Shown here: positions 33,596-43,189 of the stretch, piece by piece | Layout: each line of letters opens with the position of its first letter | How positions within the stretch are numbered: the first letter of the stretch is position 1 | Assembly: GCA_016719535.1 (NCBI GenBank) | Contig: JADJYX010000046.1 | Location: forward strand, 1-52,408 | Reading direction: 5' to 3' | DNA: 52,408 nt | From: Rubrivivax sp. | Lineage (GTDB): Bacteria > Pseudomonadota > Gammaproteobacteria > Burkholderiales > Burkholderiaceae_C | The notes under the pieces: model-generated | Told to the model about the DNA's origin: nothing | What the model saw: the letters and a program-made list of their open reading frames with translations, nothing else | Databases searched by the model: none | Program-made: the position numbers and the translations under genes

Positions 33596-34471
33596 TTGCA
33601 GTTCCTGCAGCTCGTCATCAGCGGTGTCGCACAAGGCTGCATCTACGGGCTCATCGCGCTGGGCTTCGTGCTGATCTACAAGGCCACCGAGACCGTCAGC
33701 TTCGCCCAGGGCGAGCTGATGATGCTGGGCGCCTTCCTCGGCCTGGCGCTGATGACGCTGCTGGGCCTGCCGTTCTGGCTGTCGGTGCTGTCGGCGGTGG
33801 CGGCGATGGCGGTCTTCGGCGTCGTCGCCGAACGCCTCGTCATCCGCCCCATCCTCGGCCAGCCGGCCTTCTCGATCGTCATGCTGACCTTCGGCATCGG
33901 CTACGTGGCGCGCGGTGTCATCACCATGATCCCGGCCATCGGCACCGAGACGCACACGCTGCCCGTGCCCTACAAGGACCAGGTGCTGCATGTCGGCGCG
34001 CTCGTGCTCAACGTCGAGCAGCTGGTCGTCATCGGCGTCACCGTGGTGCTGTGCGGGGCGCTGTTCGCGCTCTTCCGCTACAGCAAGATCGGCATCGCGA
34101 TGCAGGCCAGCTCGCAGAACCAGCTGGCGGCCTACTACATGGGCATCCCGGTGCAGCGGCTCAACGGCATCGTCTGGGGGCTGGCGGCGGGCGTCGCGGC
34201 CGTCGCCGGCCTGCTGCTGGCGCCCATCACCTTCGTGCACGCCAACATGGGCTTCATCGGCCTGAAGGCCTTTCCGGCGGCGGTGGTCGGCGGCTTCGGC
34301 AGCCTGCCCGGCGCCATCGTCGGCGGCCTCATCATCGGCATCGTCGAGGCGCTGTCGGGCTTCTACCTGCCCGAGGGCTTCAAGGACATCGCCGCCTACG
34401 TGGTGGTGCTGCTGATGCTGATGGTCAAGCCGAACGGCCTGTTCGGCGAAACGATGCGCAAGAAGGTGTAG
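33596..34471 (+). CDS. livH: Branched-chain-type ABC transporter permease LivH
   Basis: A 291-residue inner-membrane permease with about eight helices. Typical features are the opening FLQLVISGVAQGCIYGLIALGFVLIYKATETVSFAQGELMMLGAF and the C-terminal VVGGFGSLPGAIVGGLIIGIVE. The TTG start at 33596 was chosen because AGGGG precedes it and it begins the conserved sequence; an upstream ATG at 33539 adds 19 unlikely residues. First gene of a six-gene operon running to 40372. Confidence 0.92.
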   Translation: MQFLQLVISGVAQGCIYGLIALGFVLIYKATETVSFAQGELMMLGAFLGLALMTLLGLPFWLSVLSAVAAMAVFGVVAERLVIRPILGQPAFSIVMLTFGIGYVARGVITMIPAIGTETHTLPVPYKDQVLHVGALVLNVEQLVVIGVTVVLCGALFALFRYSKIGIAMQASSQNQLAAYYMGIPVQRLNGIVWGLAAGVAAVAGLLLAPITFVHANMGFIGLKAFPAAVVGGFGSLPGAIVGGLIIGIVEALSGFYLPEGFKDIAAYVVVLLMLMVKPNGLFGETMRKKV

Positions 34472-34478
34472 TCCCGTC

Positions 34479-35551
34479 ATGCGCTTCCTCTTCAAGACCA
34501 GCTACGAGCAGGACATCAACCTCGCCAGGCACGGCGGGCACCGGTTCTGGTACGGCGCGCTGCTGGCGTTGCTGGTGGCCTCACCCTGGCTGCTGTCGGA
34601 ATACGGGCTGGCACAGCTGACCTTCGTGCTCATCTACGGCATCGTCGGCCTGGGGCTGATGCTGCTGGCCGGCTTCACCGGCCTGTTCTCGATCGGCCAC
34701 GCGGCCTTTCTCGGCGTCGGCGCCTATACCGAGGCGGCGCTGGTCGGCCTGGGCGTGCCATTCCCGATCGCGCTGGCCTGCGCGATGGGCATGTCGGCGG
34801 CGGTGGGCGTGCTGGTCGGCCTGCCGGCGCTGCGTGTCAAGGGGCTGTACCTGGGCATCTCCACCATGGCCTTCGGCTTCATCGTCGCCGAGGTCTTCGC
34901 GCGCTGGGAGTCGGTGACCGGCGGCAACTCCGGCATGCATGTCAAGGCGCCGGCCATCGGCGGCTGGGCGCTCGACAGCGGCGTCGAGTTCTACTTCCTG
35001 TGCCTGGTGCTGGCGGTGGGCTCGACGCTGGCCATCCTCAACCTGCTGCGTTCGCCCACCGGCCGTGCCTTCGTCGCCATCCGCGATTCCGAGATCTCGG
35101 CGCAGAGCATGGGCATCCACCTGGCGCGCTACAAGACGATGTCGTTCGCCATCTCGGCCGCGCTGGCGGGGCTGGGCGGCGCGCTGTATGCGCACATGAT
35201 CAAGTTTCTCAGCCCCGACCAGTTCGACATCATCCAGTCGATCGACCTGCTGCTGATGGTGGTGATCGGCGGCCTGGGCTCGGTGCACGGGGCCTTCCTG
35301 GGCGCCATCTTCATCATCGTGATGCCGCAGGCGATCAATGCCAGCAAGGATTTCCTGCCCGATGTCATCGGCCAGGCGCCGGGCCTGAAGGCCGCGGTCT
35401 ACGGCCTGGTGCTGATCGCCTTCGTGCTGTTCGAGCCGCTGGGGCTGTATGGCCGCTGGCTGAAGGTGCGCACCTTCTTCACCATCTTTCCCTTCTACCG
35501 CAAGGGCATGTTCAAGCGGCAGAAGTCGTTCCAGAAGTCGGACCGGTTGAG

Positions 35552-35555
<4 letters not shown>
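34479..35555 (+). CDS. livM: Branched-chain-type ABC transporter permease LivM
   Basis: A 358-residue permease partner of LivH. Motifs LTFVLIYGIVGLGLMLLAGFTGLFSIGHAAFLGVGAY and VIGGLGSVHGAFLGAIFIIVMPQ are those of the LivM family. It starts seven bases after livH and its TGA overlaps the livG ATG (ATGA). The C-terminus is a basic cytosolic tail (KGMFKRQKSFQKSDRLR). Confidence 0.94.
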
Positions 35556-36364
<809 letters not shown>

Positions 36365-36434
36365 GCAGGATCAGGGTTTCCCTGTCCTGCTCGCTCCCCC
36401 TTGGGGGGAAGGCCCGCAGGGCCAAGGGGGTCTC
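36365..36434. repeat. Two stem-loops between livG and livF
   Basis: The first pairs GCAGGA..CAGGG with CCCTG..TCCTGC (about 36365-36390, one bulge). The second pairs CCCCCTTGG (36396-36404) with CCAAGGGGG (36422-36430) around an inner GGCCC/GGGCC. Together they fill the gap inside the operon and could set relative amounts of the two ATPases or be a repeated palindromic element. Confidence 0.6.
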
Positions 36435-37208
36435 ATGAGCGACGAGATCCTGGTGCTGAGCAACGTCGAGAGCGCCTACGGCCCCATCCGCGCCATCCGC
36501 GGCGTCAGCCTGAAGGTGCGCCGGGGCGAGATCGCCACCGTGCTGGGCAGCAACGGCGCCGGCAAGACGACCATCCTGAAGACCATCTCCGGCATCCTCG
36601 ACCCGCGCCGCGGCAGCGTGCATTTCAAGGGCGACGACATCACCGCCAACGACCCCGCGGCCATCGTGCGGCGTGGCCTGGTGCAGGTGCCCGAGGGGCG
36701 CGAGGTCTTCCCGCTGCTGAGCGTGCACGACAACCTGCTGATGGGCGCCTATACGCGCACCGATCGCGACGGCGTGGCGCGCGACATCGAGCAGGCCTAT
36801 GCCTATTTCCCCATCCTGAAGGAGCGCGAGCGCCAGGAGGCCGGGCTGCTGTCGGGTGGCCAGCAGCAGATGCTGGCGATCGCGCGTGCGCTGGTGGCCG
36901 CGCCCGAGATGATCCTGCTCGACGAGCCGAGCCTGGGGCTGAGCCCGAAGCTCACGCGCGAGATCTTCGAGATCGTGGTGCGCATCAACCGCGAGCGCGG
37001 CACCACCATCCTCGTCGTCGAGCAGAACGCCAACATGGCGCTCAACGTGGCCGACTACGGCTATGTGCTGGAGAACGGCCGCATCGTGATGGAGGACCGC
37101 TGTGCGGTGCTGCGCGAGAAGGACGACGTGAAGGAGTTCTACCTCGGCATGAAGGAAGCCGGCGTGCGCGGCGAGCGGCGTTGGAAGAAGAAGAAGACCT
37201 GGCGGTGA
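36435..37208 (+). CDS. livF: Branched-chain-type ABC transporter ATPase LivF
   Basis: A 257-residue ATPase partner of LivG. Walker A is GSNGAGKTT, the signature LSGGQQQMLAIARAL and Walker B MILLDEPSLGLSP; the switch region is VVEQNANMAL. QVPEGREVFPLLSVHDNLLMGAY is the characteristic LivF segment. It ends in a short basic tail RRWKKKKTWR, longer than the E. coli protein. Confidence 0.94.
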   Translation: MSDEILVLSNVESAYGPIRAIRGVSLKVRRGEIATVLGSNGAGKTTILKTISGILDPRRGSVHFKGDDITANDPAAIVRRGLVQVPEGREVFPLLSVHDNLLMGAYTRTDRDGVARDIEQAYAYFPILKERERQEAGLLSGGQQQMLAIARALVAAPEMILLDEPSLGLSPKLTREIFEIVVRINRERGTTILVVEQNANMALNVADYGYVLENGRIVMEDRCAVLREKDDVKEFYLGMKEAGVRGERRWKKKKTWR

Positions 37209-37272
37209 CCATGGACAGCGGACAAGCTTCGATGCGCCGGGCCGAGCGCCGGGCCGCTCCCAAGCCGGCCCG

Positions 37273-37289
37273 GGTCCCCTCGGGGGACC
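37273..37289. repeat. Hairpin between livF and the acyl-CoA synthetase gene
   Basis: GGTCCCC and GGGGACC pair across a short loop in the 112-base gap (37209-37320). No T-tract follows, so readthrough within the operon is expected. Confidence 0.45.
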
Positions 37290-37320
37290 GGCCGACGTAC
37301 CCGTCGGACGAGGGGCGGTC

Positions 37321-39180
37321 ATGAGCGGACTTTGGGAACTGGCCCGATACGAGCGCCGCGACGCGGTGCTGATGCCGGGTGACACCATCCCTCAGCTCTT
37401 CCTCAACGCCGTCAAGGCACGCGGCGACAAGGTCTGGATGCGCGAGAAGAAGCTCGGCATCTGGCGCGAGTGGAGCTGGACCCGCGCCGCCGCCGCCGTG
37501 CGCGACATCGCCATGGGCCTGGCCGCGCTCGGGCTCGAGCCCGGGCAGACGGCCTCGATCCTGTCGAATACCGTCGTCGAATGGGTGCTGGCCGATGTCG
37601 GCGTGCTGTGCGCCGGCGGCGTGTCCAACGGCATCTATCCGACCGACAGCGCCGACCAGGTCGAATACCTGTGCATCGATTCGAGCACGCGCGTGATCTT
37701 CGTCGAGGACGAAGAGCAGCTCGACAAGGTGCTCGAGGTGCGCGAACGGTTGCCGCTGCTGCGCTGGATCGTCGTCTTCGACATGGAAGGCCTGGGTCAG
37801 TTCGACGACCCGCAGGTCATCAGCCTGGACGCGCTGCGCGACAAGGGCCGCGCCTTCGACGCCGCCCACCCGGGTGAATTCGAGCGGCGCTGCGCCAGCC
37901 GCGGCCCCGATGACCTGGCGATCCTGGTCTATACGTCGGGCACCACCGGCCGGCCCAAGGGTGCGATGCACCTGCACGGCGCGCTCACCTGGACGCTGCG
38001 GCAGATCAACATCGGCCTGCCGCAGATCGAGGGTGACGAGCGCATGTGCTTCCTGCCCCTGTGCCACATCGCCGAACGCATGATCGGTGCCTTCTCGTCG
38101 ATCTATGCCGGCTCGGTGCTCAACTTCGTCGAAAACCCGGATACGGTGCCCGAGAACGTGCGCGAGATCTCGCCGACGATCTTCTTCGCCGTGCCGCGGG
38201 TGTGGGAGAAGTTCTATTCGGCGGTGGTCATCGGCGTCAAGGAGGCCAGCCGCATCCAGCAGATGGCGTACGGCTGGGCGATCGGCATCGGCAGCCGCAT
38301 CGCCGACCTGGTGCTGGCCGGCCAGCCGGTGCCGGCCTCGCTGCAGTGGCAGTTCCGCATCGCGCGCTTCGTCGCGCTGGACAACGTGCGCAAGCTGCTC
38401 GGCGTCCACCGCTCACGCTACCTGCTGACCGGCGCCGCGCCGATCTCGCCCGACCTCATTCGCTGGTACATGGCGCTGGGCCTGCCCATGCTCGAGGGCT
38501 GGGGCATGACCGAGACCTGCGCCATCGGCACCATCAACCGCCCCGACGGCATCCGCATCGGCAGCATCGGCCCGGCGGCCGAGGGCGTGGAGGTGAAGAT
38601 CGACGAGGGCACGGGCGAGATCCTGGTGCGCGGGCGCAATGTCTTTGCCGGCTACCTCAACCAGCCCGAGAAGACCGCCGAGACGATCACCGCCGACGGC
38701 TGGCTGCACACCGGCGACGTGGGCGTGGCCGACGAGCAGGGGCATTTCCGCATCACCGACCGCATGAAGGACATCATCATCACCGCGGGCGGCAAGAACG
38801 TCACGCCCAGCGAGTGGGAGAACGAGCTGAAATTCTCGCCCTACATCACCGACGCGGTGGTCATCGGCGACAAGCGGCCCTACCTCACCTGCATCATCAT
38901 GATCGACCAGGAGAACGTCGAGAAGTATGCGCAGGACCACGACGTGCCCTTCAGCAACTATGCCAGCCTGACGCGCGCGCCCGAGGTGCACGCGCTGATC
39001 CAGGCCGAGATCGACAAGGTCAACAGGAAATTTGCCCGTGTCGAGCAGGTGAAGAAGTTCTGGCTGCTCGAGTCCCAGCTCACCGCCGAGGACGAGGAAC
39101 TGACCCCGACGATGAAGCTCAAACGCAAGCTCGTGCAGCAGAAATACGCGTCGCAGATCGACGCGATGTACCAGGCCTGA
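37321..39180 (+). CDS. Long-chain-type acyl-CoA synthetase in liv operon
   Basis: A 619-residue AMP-forming ligase. Motifs: ILVYTSGTTGRPKGAM (ATP loop), LEGWGMTETCAIGTIN, WLHTGDVGVADEQG, ITDRMKDIIITAGGKNVTPSEWENELK and the C-terminal LTPTMKLKRKLVQQKY. Long-chain FadD15-like members share this layout. It sits between livF and the binding-protein gene in one operon, so the transporter probably imports an acid that this enzyme activates, rather than a free amino acid. Confidence 0.9.
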   Translation: MSGLWELARYERRDAVLMPGDTIPQLFLNAVKARGDKVWMREKKLGIWREWSWTRAAAAVRDIAMGLAALGLEPGQTASILSNTVVEWVLADVGVLCAGGVSNGIYPTDSADQVEYLCIDSSTRVIFVEDEEQLDKVLEVRERLPLLRWIVVFDMEGLGQFDDPQVISLDALRDKGRAFDAAHPGEFERRCASRGPDDLAILVYTSGTTGRPKGAMHLHGALTWTLRQINIGLPQIEGDERMCFLPLCHIAERMIGAFSSIYAGSVLNFVENPDTVPENVREISPTIFFAVPRVWEKFYSAVVIGVKEASRIQQMAYGWAIGIGSRIADLVLAGQPVPASLQWQFRIARFVALDNVRKLLGVHRSRYLLTGAAPISPDLIRWYMALGLPMLEGWGMTETCAIGTINRPDGIRIGSIGPAAEGVEVKIDEGTGEILVRGRNVFAGYLNQPEKTAETITADGWLHTGDVGVADEQGHFRITDRMKDIIITAGGKNVTPSEWENELKFSPYITDAVVIGDKRPYLTCIIMIDQENVEKYAQDHDVPFSNYASLTRAPEVHALIQAEIDKVNRKFARVEQVKKFWLLESQLTAEDEELTPTMKLKRKLVQQKYASQIDAMYQA

Positions 39181-39208
39181 GGCCGACCCACCCCAAGGAG
39201 ACTCGACG

Positions 39209-40372
39209 ATGAAGATTCGTGCATTGGCCGCGGCAGCCGCCGCACTGGCGCTGGCTGCGGGGGCTGCCCAGGCCCAGCAGGGCGTGAGCAAGACCGAGAT
39301 CACCCTCGGCTCGATCCAGGACCTGTCGGGCCCGCTGGCGGGTTTCGGCAAGCAGTTGCGCATGGGCATGCAGTTGCGTGTCGAAGAGGCCAACGAGCAG
39401 GGCGGCGTGCACGGCCGCAAGCTCAAGCTGCTGTTCGAGGATTCGGGCTACGACCCGAAGAAGGCGGTGCTGGCGGCGCAGAAGCTCGTCAACCAGGACA
39501 AGATCTTCATGATGGTCGGCCACATCGGCACGGCACAGAACCTGGCGGCGATGCCGGTGCAGTTCGAGAAGAACGTCATCAACTTCTTCCCGGTGACCGC
39601 CGCACGCGAGATGTACGAGCCCTTCCACCGGCTCAAATATTCGTTCGCCGCCACCTACTACGACCAGATCCGGCTCGCGCTGCCCAAGCTGGCGAAGGAC
39701 AAGGGCGCGAAGAAGGTCTGCGCCATCTACCAGGACGACGAATTCGGCCTCGAGGTGGTGCGCGGCGCCGAGGACGGCCTGAAGACCATGGGCATGGCGA
39801 TGGGCGAGAAGACCTCGTTCAAGCGCGGCGCCACCGACTTCTCGTCGCAGGTCGCCCGCATGAAGGCGGCCGGCTGCGATCTGGTCGTGCTGGGCACCAT
39901 CATCCGCGAGACCATCGGCACCATCGGAGAGTCGCGCAAGACCGGCTTCAGCCCGACCTTCCTGGGCTCGAGCGCGGCCTATACCGACCTCATCCACAAG
40001 CTCGGCGGCCCGGCGATGAACGGCCTGTACGCGACGATGACGGTGGTCAACCCCTATCTGGACGATGCCTCGCAGCCGGTGCGCTTCTGGGCCACCAAGT
40101 ACAAGACCAAGTTCAACGAGGACCCGACCGTCTTCTCGGTCTACGGCTACCTGGTGATCGACAGCTTCATCCGCGGCGCGCAGAAGGCCGGCCCGAACCT
40201 GAGCACCGACAGCTTCATCAAGGCCATGGACACCATGGTGGTGCCGCCGGACATCTTCGGCAGCGCCGAGGCCACCTTCGGCCCGCAGAAGCGCCTGGGC
40301 AACAACCTCTCGCGCCTGTCGCAGATCACGGACGGTCGCTGGAAGGTGATCAGCGAATACGTCAAGCCGTAA
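39209..40372 (+). CDS. livK: Branched-chain-type ABC transporter substrate-binding protein
   Basis: A 387-residue periplasmic binding protein. The signal peptide MKIRALAAAAAALALAAGAAQA is cleaved before QQGVSK. The type I fold begins ITLGSIQDLSGPLAGFGKQLRMGMQLRVEEANEQGGVHGRKL, as in LivK/AmiC-like proteins of betaproteobacteria. AAGGAG precedes the ATG. Last gene of the operon; ligand not deducible, and neighbouring acyl-CoA synthetase hints at an organic acid. The symbol denotes family, not proven leucine binding. Confidence 0.92.
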   Translation: MKIRALAAAAAALALAAGAAQAQQGVSKTEITLGSIQDLSGPLAGFGKQLRMGMQLRVEEANEQGGVHGRKLKLLFEDSGYDPKKAVLAAQKLVNQDKIFMMVGHIGTAQNLAAMPVQFEKNVINFFPVTAAREMYEPFHRLKYSFAATYYDQIRLALPKLAKDKGAKKVCAIYQDDEFGLEVVRGAEDGLKTMGMAMGEKTSFKRGATDFSSQVARMKAAGCDLVVLGTIIRETIGTIGESRKTGFSPTFLGSSAAYTDLIHKLGGPAMNGLYATMTVVNPYLDDASQPVRFWATKYKTKFNEDPTVFSVYGYLVIDSFIRGAQKAGPNLSTDSFIKAMDTMVVPPDIFGSAEATFGPQKRLGNNLSRLSQITDGRWKVISEYVKP

Positions 40373-40395
40373 ACGCGCCCCGCGCCTGACCTCGA

Positions 40396-40417
40396 ACGGC
40401 CGCCTGCGGGCGGCCGT
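40396..40417 (+). terminator. Terminator-like hairpin after the liv operon
   Basis: ACGGCCGCC, a four-base loop, then GGCGGCCGT, followed by TGTCGTG. The stem is strong but the T-tract is poor. It lies 24 bases after the binding-protein stop and before rlmD. Confidence 0.55.
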
Positions 40418-40444
40418 TGTCGTGGGGCCCGGGATAATCGCGGC

Positions 40445-41839
40445 ATGTCAATCGAACCGGAATGGCTCGAGGTCGAGTCGCTCGACCTCGAGGCCCAGGG
40501 CGTGGCCCACCGCACGCAGGGCGAGGGCGCGGGCAAGGTCGTCTTCATCGAAGGGGCGCTGCCCGGCGAGCGCGTGCAGGTCAACGTCGCGCGCAAGAAG
40601 AACAACTGGGAGCAGGGGCAACTGTCGGCGCTGGCGCGCGAGAGCGCGCAGCGCGTGCGCCCGGGGTGCCCGCACTTCGGCCTGCATGCCGGTGCCTGCG
40701 GCGGCTGCAAGATGCAGCACCTGCACCCGGCGGCGCAGGTGGCGGTGAAGCAGCGCGTGCTCGAGGACAACCTGCTGCACCTGGCCAAGGTCAGACCCGA
40801 GCGGCTGCTGCGGCCGATCGAAGGCCCGGCCTGGGGCTACCGCTGGCGCGCGCGGCTGTCGGTGCGCCATGTCGTCAAGAAGGGCGTGGTGCTGGTGGGT
40901 TTCCACGAGCGCAAGTCGCGCTACGTGGCCGACATGTCGCTGTGCCCGGTGCTGCCGCCGGCCGTCAGCGCCATGCTGGTGCCGCTGCGCGAGCTGATCG
41001 GCGCGATGGAGCAGCGCGACCGCCTGCCCAAGATCGAACTCGCCGTCGGCGACGCGGTCACGGCGCTGGTGCTGCGCCACCTGGAGCCGCTCTCGGCGGC
41101 CGGTGCCGCGCGGCTGCGCGCCTTTGCCGTCGCGCAGGGCGTGCAGTGGTGGCTGCAGCCCAAGGGGCCGGAGACGGTGCACCTTCTCGATCAGGGCGGG
41201 CCGGAGCTGGCCTATGCGCTGCCGGAATTCGGCGTGCGCATGCCCTTCAAGCCGACCGATTTCACGCAGGTCAACCCGCACATCAACCGCGTGCTGGTGG
41301 CGCGCGCGCTCGGCCTGCTGGCGCCGCAGGCCGACGAGCGCGTGGTCGACTGGTTCTGCGGCCTGGGCAATTTCACGCTGCCGCTGGCCACGCGCGCACG
41401 CCAGGTGCATGGCATCGAAGGCAGCGACGTGCTGGTGCAGCGCGCGCGCGACAACGCACGCGCCAACGGCCTGGGCACGAAGACGAGCTTCGAGGCGCGC
41501 AACCTGTTCGAGATCGGTGCCGCCGACCTGGTGGCGGCCGGGCCGGCCGAGCGCTGGCTGGTCGACCCGCCGCGCGAGGGCGCCTTCGCGCTGGCCAAGG
41601 CGCTGGCCGACCTGCACGCCGCACCGGTGGCCGATTGGCAGCCGCCGCGGCGCATCGTCTATGTCAGCTGCAACCCGGCCACGCTGGCGCGCGACGCCGG
41701 GCTGCTGGTGCACCAGGCGGGCTATCGCTGCACGGCGGCGGGGGTGGTCAACATGTTCCCGCACACCGCGCACGTCGAAAGCCTCGCGGTGTTCGACCGC
41801 GAGGTTGGAGGCCTATGCGGATGGAGCCGGAGCAAGTGA
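40445..41839 (+). CDS. rlmD: 23S rRNA (uracil-1939-C5)-methyltransferase RlmD
   Basis: A 464-residue SAM-dependent RNA methyltransferase. An N-terminal TRAM-like beta-barrel (about 1-60) precedes the Fe-S cysteines (CPHFGLHAGACGGCKMQ with a later C in MSLCPVL). The SAM site is DWFCGLGNFTLPLA and the nucleophile Cys is in YVSCNPATLARD near the C-terminus. Length and motif order match RlmD/RumA. It is free-standing, in a 1.4-kb unit bounded by hairpins. Confidence 0.95.
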   Translation: MSIEPEWLEVESLDLEAQGVAHRTQGEGAGKVVFIEGALPGERVQVNVARKKNNWEQGQLSALARESAQRVRPGCPHFGLHAGACGGCKMQHLHPAAQVAVKQRVLEDNLLHLAKVRPERLLRPIEGPAWGYRWRARLSVRHVVKKGVVLVGFHERKSRYVADMSLCPVLPPAVSAMLVPLRELIGAMEQRDRLPKIELAVGDAVTALVLRHLEPLSAAGAARLRAFAVAQGVQWWLQPKGPETVHLLDQGGPELAYALPEFGVRMPFKPTDFTQVNPHINRVLVARALGLLAPQADERVVDWFCGLGNFTLPLATRARQVHGIEGSDVLVQRARDNARANGLGTKTSFEARNLFEIGAADLVAAGPAERWLVDPPREGAFALAKALADLHAAPVADWQPPRRIVYVSCNPATLARDAGLLVHQAGYRCTAAGVVNMFPHTAHVESLAVFDREVGGLCGWSRSK

Positions 41840-41851
41840 TCGCGGTCTTCG

Positions 41852-41880
41852 ATGAAAAAGGGCCCCTCGCGGGGCCCTCG
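41852..41880 (-). terminator. Intrinsic terminator of the BI-1 gene
   Basis: On the minus strand GGGCCCC, loop GCGA, GGGGCCC is followed by TTTTT (complement of 41855-41859). It lies 20 bases past the BI-1 stop and 12 bases past the convergent rlmD stop, and may act weakly in the other direction too. Confidence 0.8.
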
Positions 41881-41899
41881 TCAACAACGCTGCGAGGGG

Positions 41900-42585
41900 T
41901 CAATCCTCGCCGCCCAGGATCCCGAACATCGCCAGCAGGCTCTGGAAGACGTTGTACAGGCTCAGGTAGACGCCCAGCGTCGCCGTCACGTAGTTGGTCT
42001 CCTCGCCGTCGCGCACGCGCTCGGGGTCGACCAGGATGAAGGCCGAGAAGACCAGCACCGCCAGCACCGACAGCGTCATCATCAGCGCGCCGCTCTGGAT
42101 GAAGACATTGGCGATGCCGACCACCAGGATGCCGATGGCGCCGATGAAGAGAAATTTCGCCAGGCCCGACAGGTCGCGCTTGATCACGCTCGACAGCATG
42201 GCCATGCCGAAGAAGGCGGCGCTGGTGCCGGCAAAGGCCATCATCACCAGGCTGGCGCCATTGCCCTGGACAGCTCGATGGCCAGCAGCCGGGCCAGCAT
42301 CAGGCCCATGAAGAAGGTGAAGCCCAGCAGCAGGCCCACCCCAGGCCCGAGTTCTTGTGCTTCTCGATCGCAAACATGAAGCCGAAGGCGCCGGCCAGAA
42401 AAGACGACCAGGCCGACCATCGGCGACATCAGGCTGGTGATGCCGGTGGCGACGCCGACCCAGGCGCCAAGCACCGTGGGGATCATCGACACGGCCAGCA
42501 GCGCATAGGTGTTGCGCAGCACGCGCTGGCGCTCGATGCCCAGTGCCGCCGAAGAGCCGCCGAAAACTTCCGTATTCGCAGTCAT
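41900..42585 (-). CDS. Bax inhibitor-1/YccA family membrane protein, frameshifted
   Basis: A seven-helix inner-membrane protein of about 230 residues. The start MTANTEVFGGSSAALGIERQRVLRNTYALLAVSM is preceded by GGAGG. The end, VMMAFAGTSAAFFGMAMLSSVIKRDLSG...YLSLYNVFQSLLAMFGILGGED, is the classical BI-1 C-terminus. Between them the protein changes frame: at about 42400 after LVVF, again near 42345, and near 42265, while GVGLLLGFTFFMGLMLARLLAIEL stays recognisable. Several single-base indels in a short stretch of an otherwise intact gene suggest sequence errors. YccA in E. coli interacts with the FtsH protease. Confidence 0.85.
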
Positions 42586-42757
42586 GCAACCTCCTTCAGG
42601 TGATGAGCGCGGGATTCTAGGGTGCGGGCTCGCACCGGGTGATGCCCCCAGCGCCGAAGGCAGATTGCGCCACCGCCGCGCTGCCCCGGATTGGCGCTGG
42701 CTCCGGCATCGGCTATGGTCGCGCCCTTTCACCGACGACGACCGGATCCCGAACACC

Positions 42758-43156
42758 ATGAAGACCAAGCCGATGCTCACGCTCGAGGACACCCGCCGCA
42801 TGGCCGCCGCCGCCGAGGCCGAGGCCTTGGCCAACCACTGGCCGGTCAGCTTCGCCATCGTCGACGACGGTGGTCACCTGCTGTGGCTGCAGCGCCTGGA
42901 CGGCGCGCCGCCGGTCTCGGCGCAGATCGCGCCGGCGAAGGCGCAGACCGCCGCCATCGGCCGCCGCGAGAGCAAGGTCTACGAGGACATGATCAATGCC
43001 GGTCGCCATTCCTTCCTCAGCGCGCCGCTGCAGGGCATGCTCGAAGGCGGGGTGCCGATCGTGGTCGAGGGCCAGGTGGTCGGCGCCATCGGCGTCAGCG
43101 GCGTGAAGAGCAACGAGGACGCGCAGATCGCCCGCGCCGGCATCGCGGCGCTCTGA
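42758..43156 (+). CDS. GlcG/HbpS-type heme-binding-like protein (DUF336)
   Basis: A 132-residue small protein of the GlcG/HbpS family. It shows the standard FAIVDDGGHLLWLQRLDGAPPVSAQIAPAKAQTAA and GGVPIVVEGQVVGAIGVSGV. No signal peptide is seen. The family includes extracellular heme binders and proteins of glycolate and diol operons; no such partner is adjacent here. The start at 42758 gives MKTKPMLTLEDTRRMA, typical of the family. The 172 bases upstream hold no gene. Confidence 0.88.
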   Translation: MKTKPMLTLEDTRRMAAAAEAEALANHWPVSFAIVDDGGHLLWLQRLDGAPPVSAQIAPAKAQTAAIGRRESKVYEDMINAGRHSFLSAPLQGMLEGGVPIVVEGQVVGAIGVSGVKSNEDAQIARAGIAAL

Positions 43157-43189
43157 TCGTTCCCGGGGATGGCCGCACTTCGACACCCT

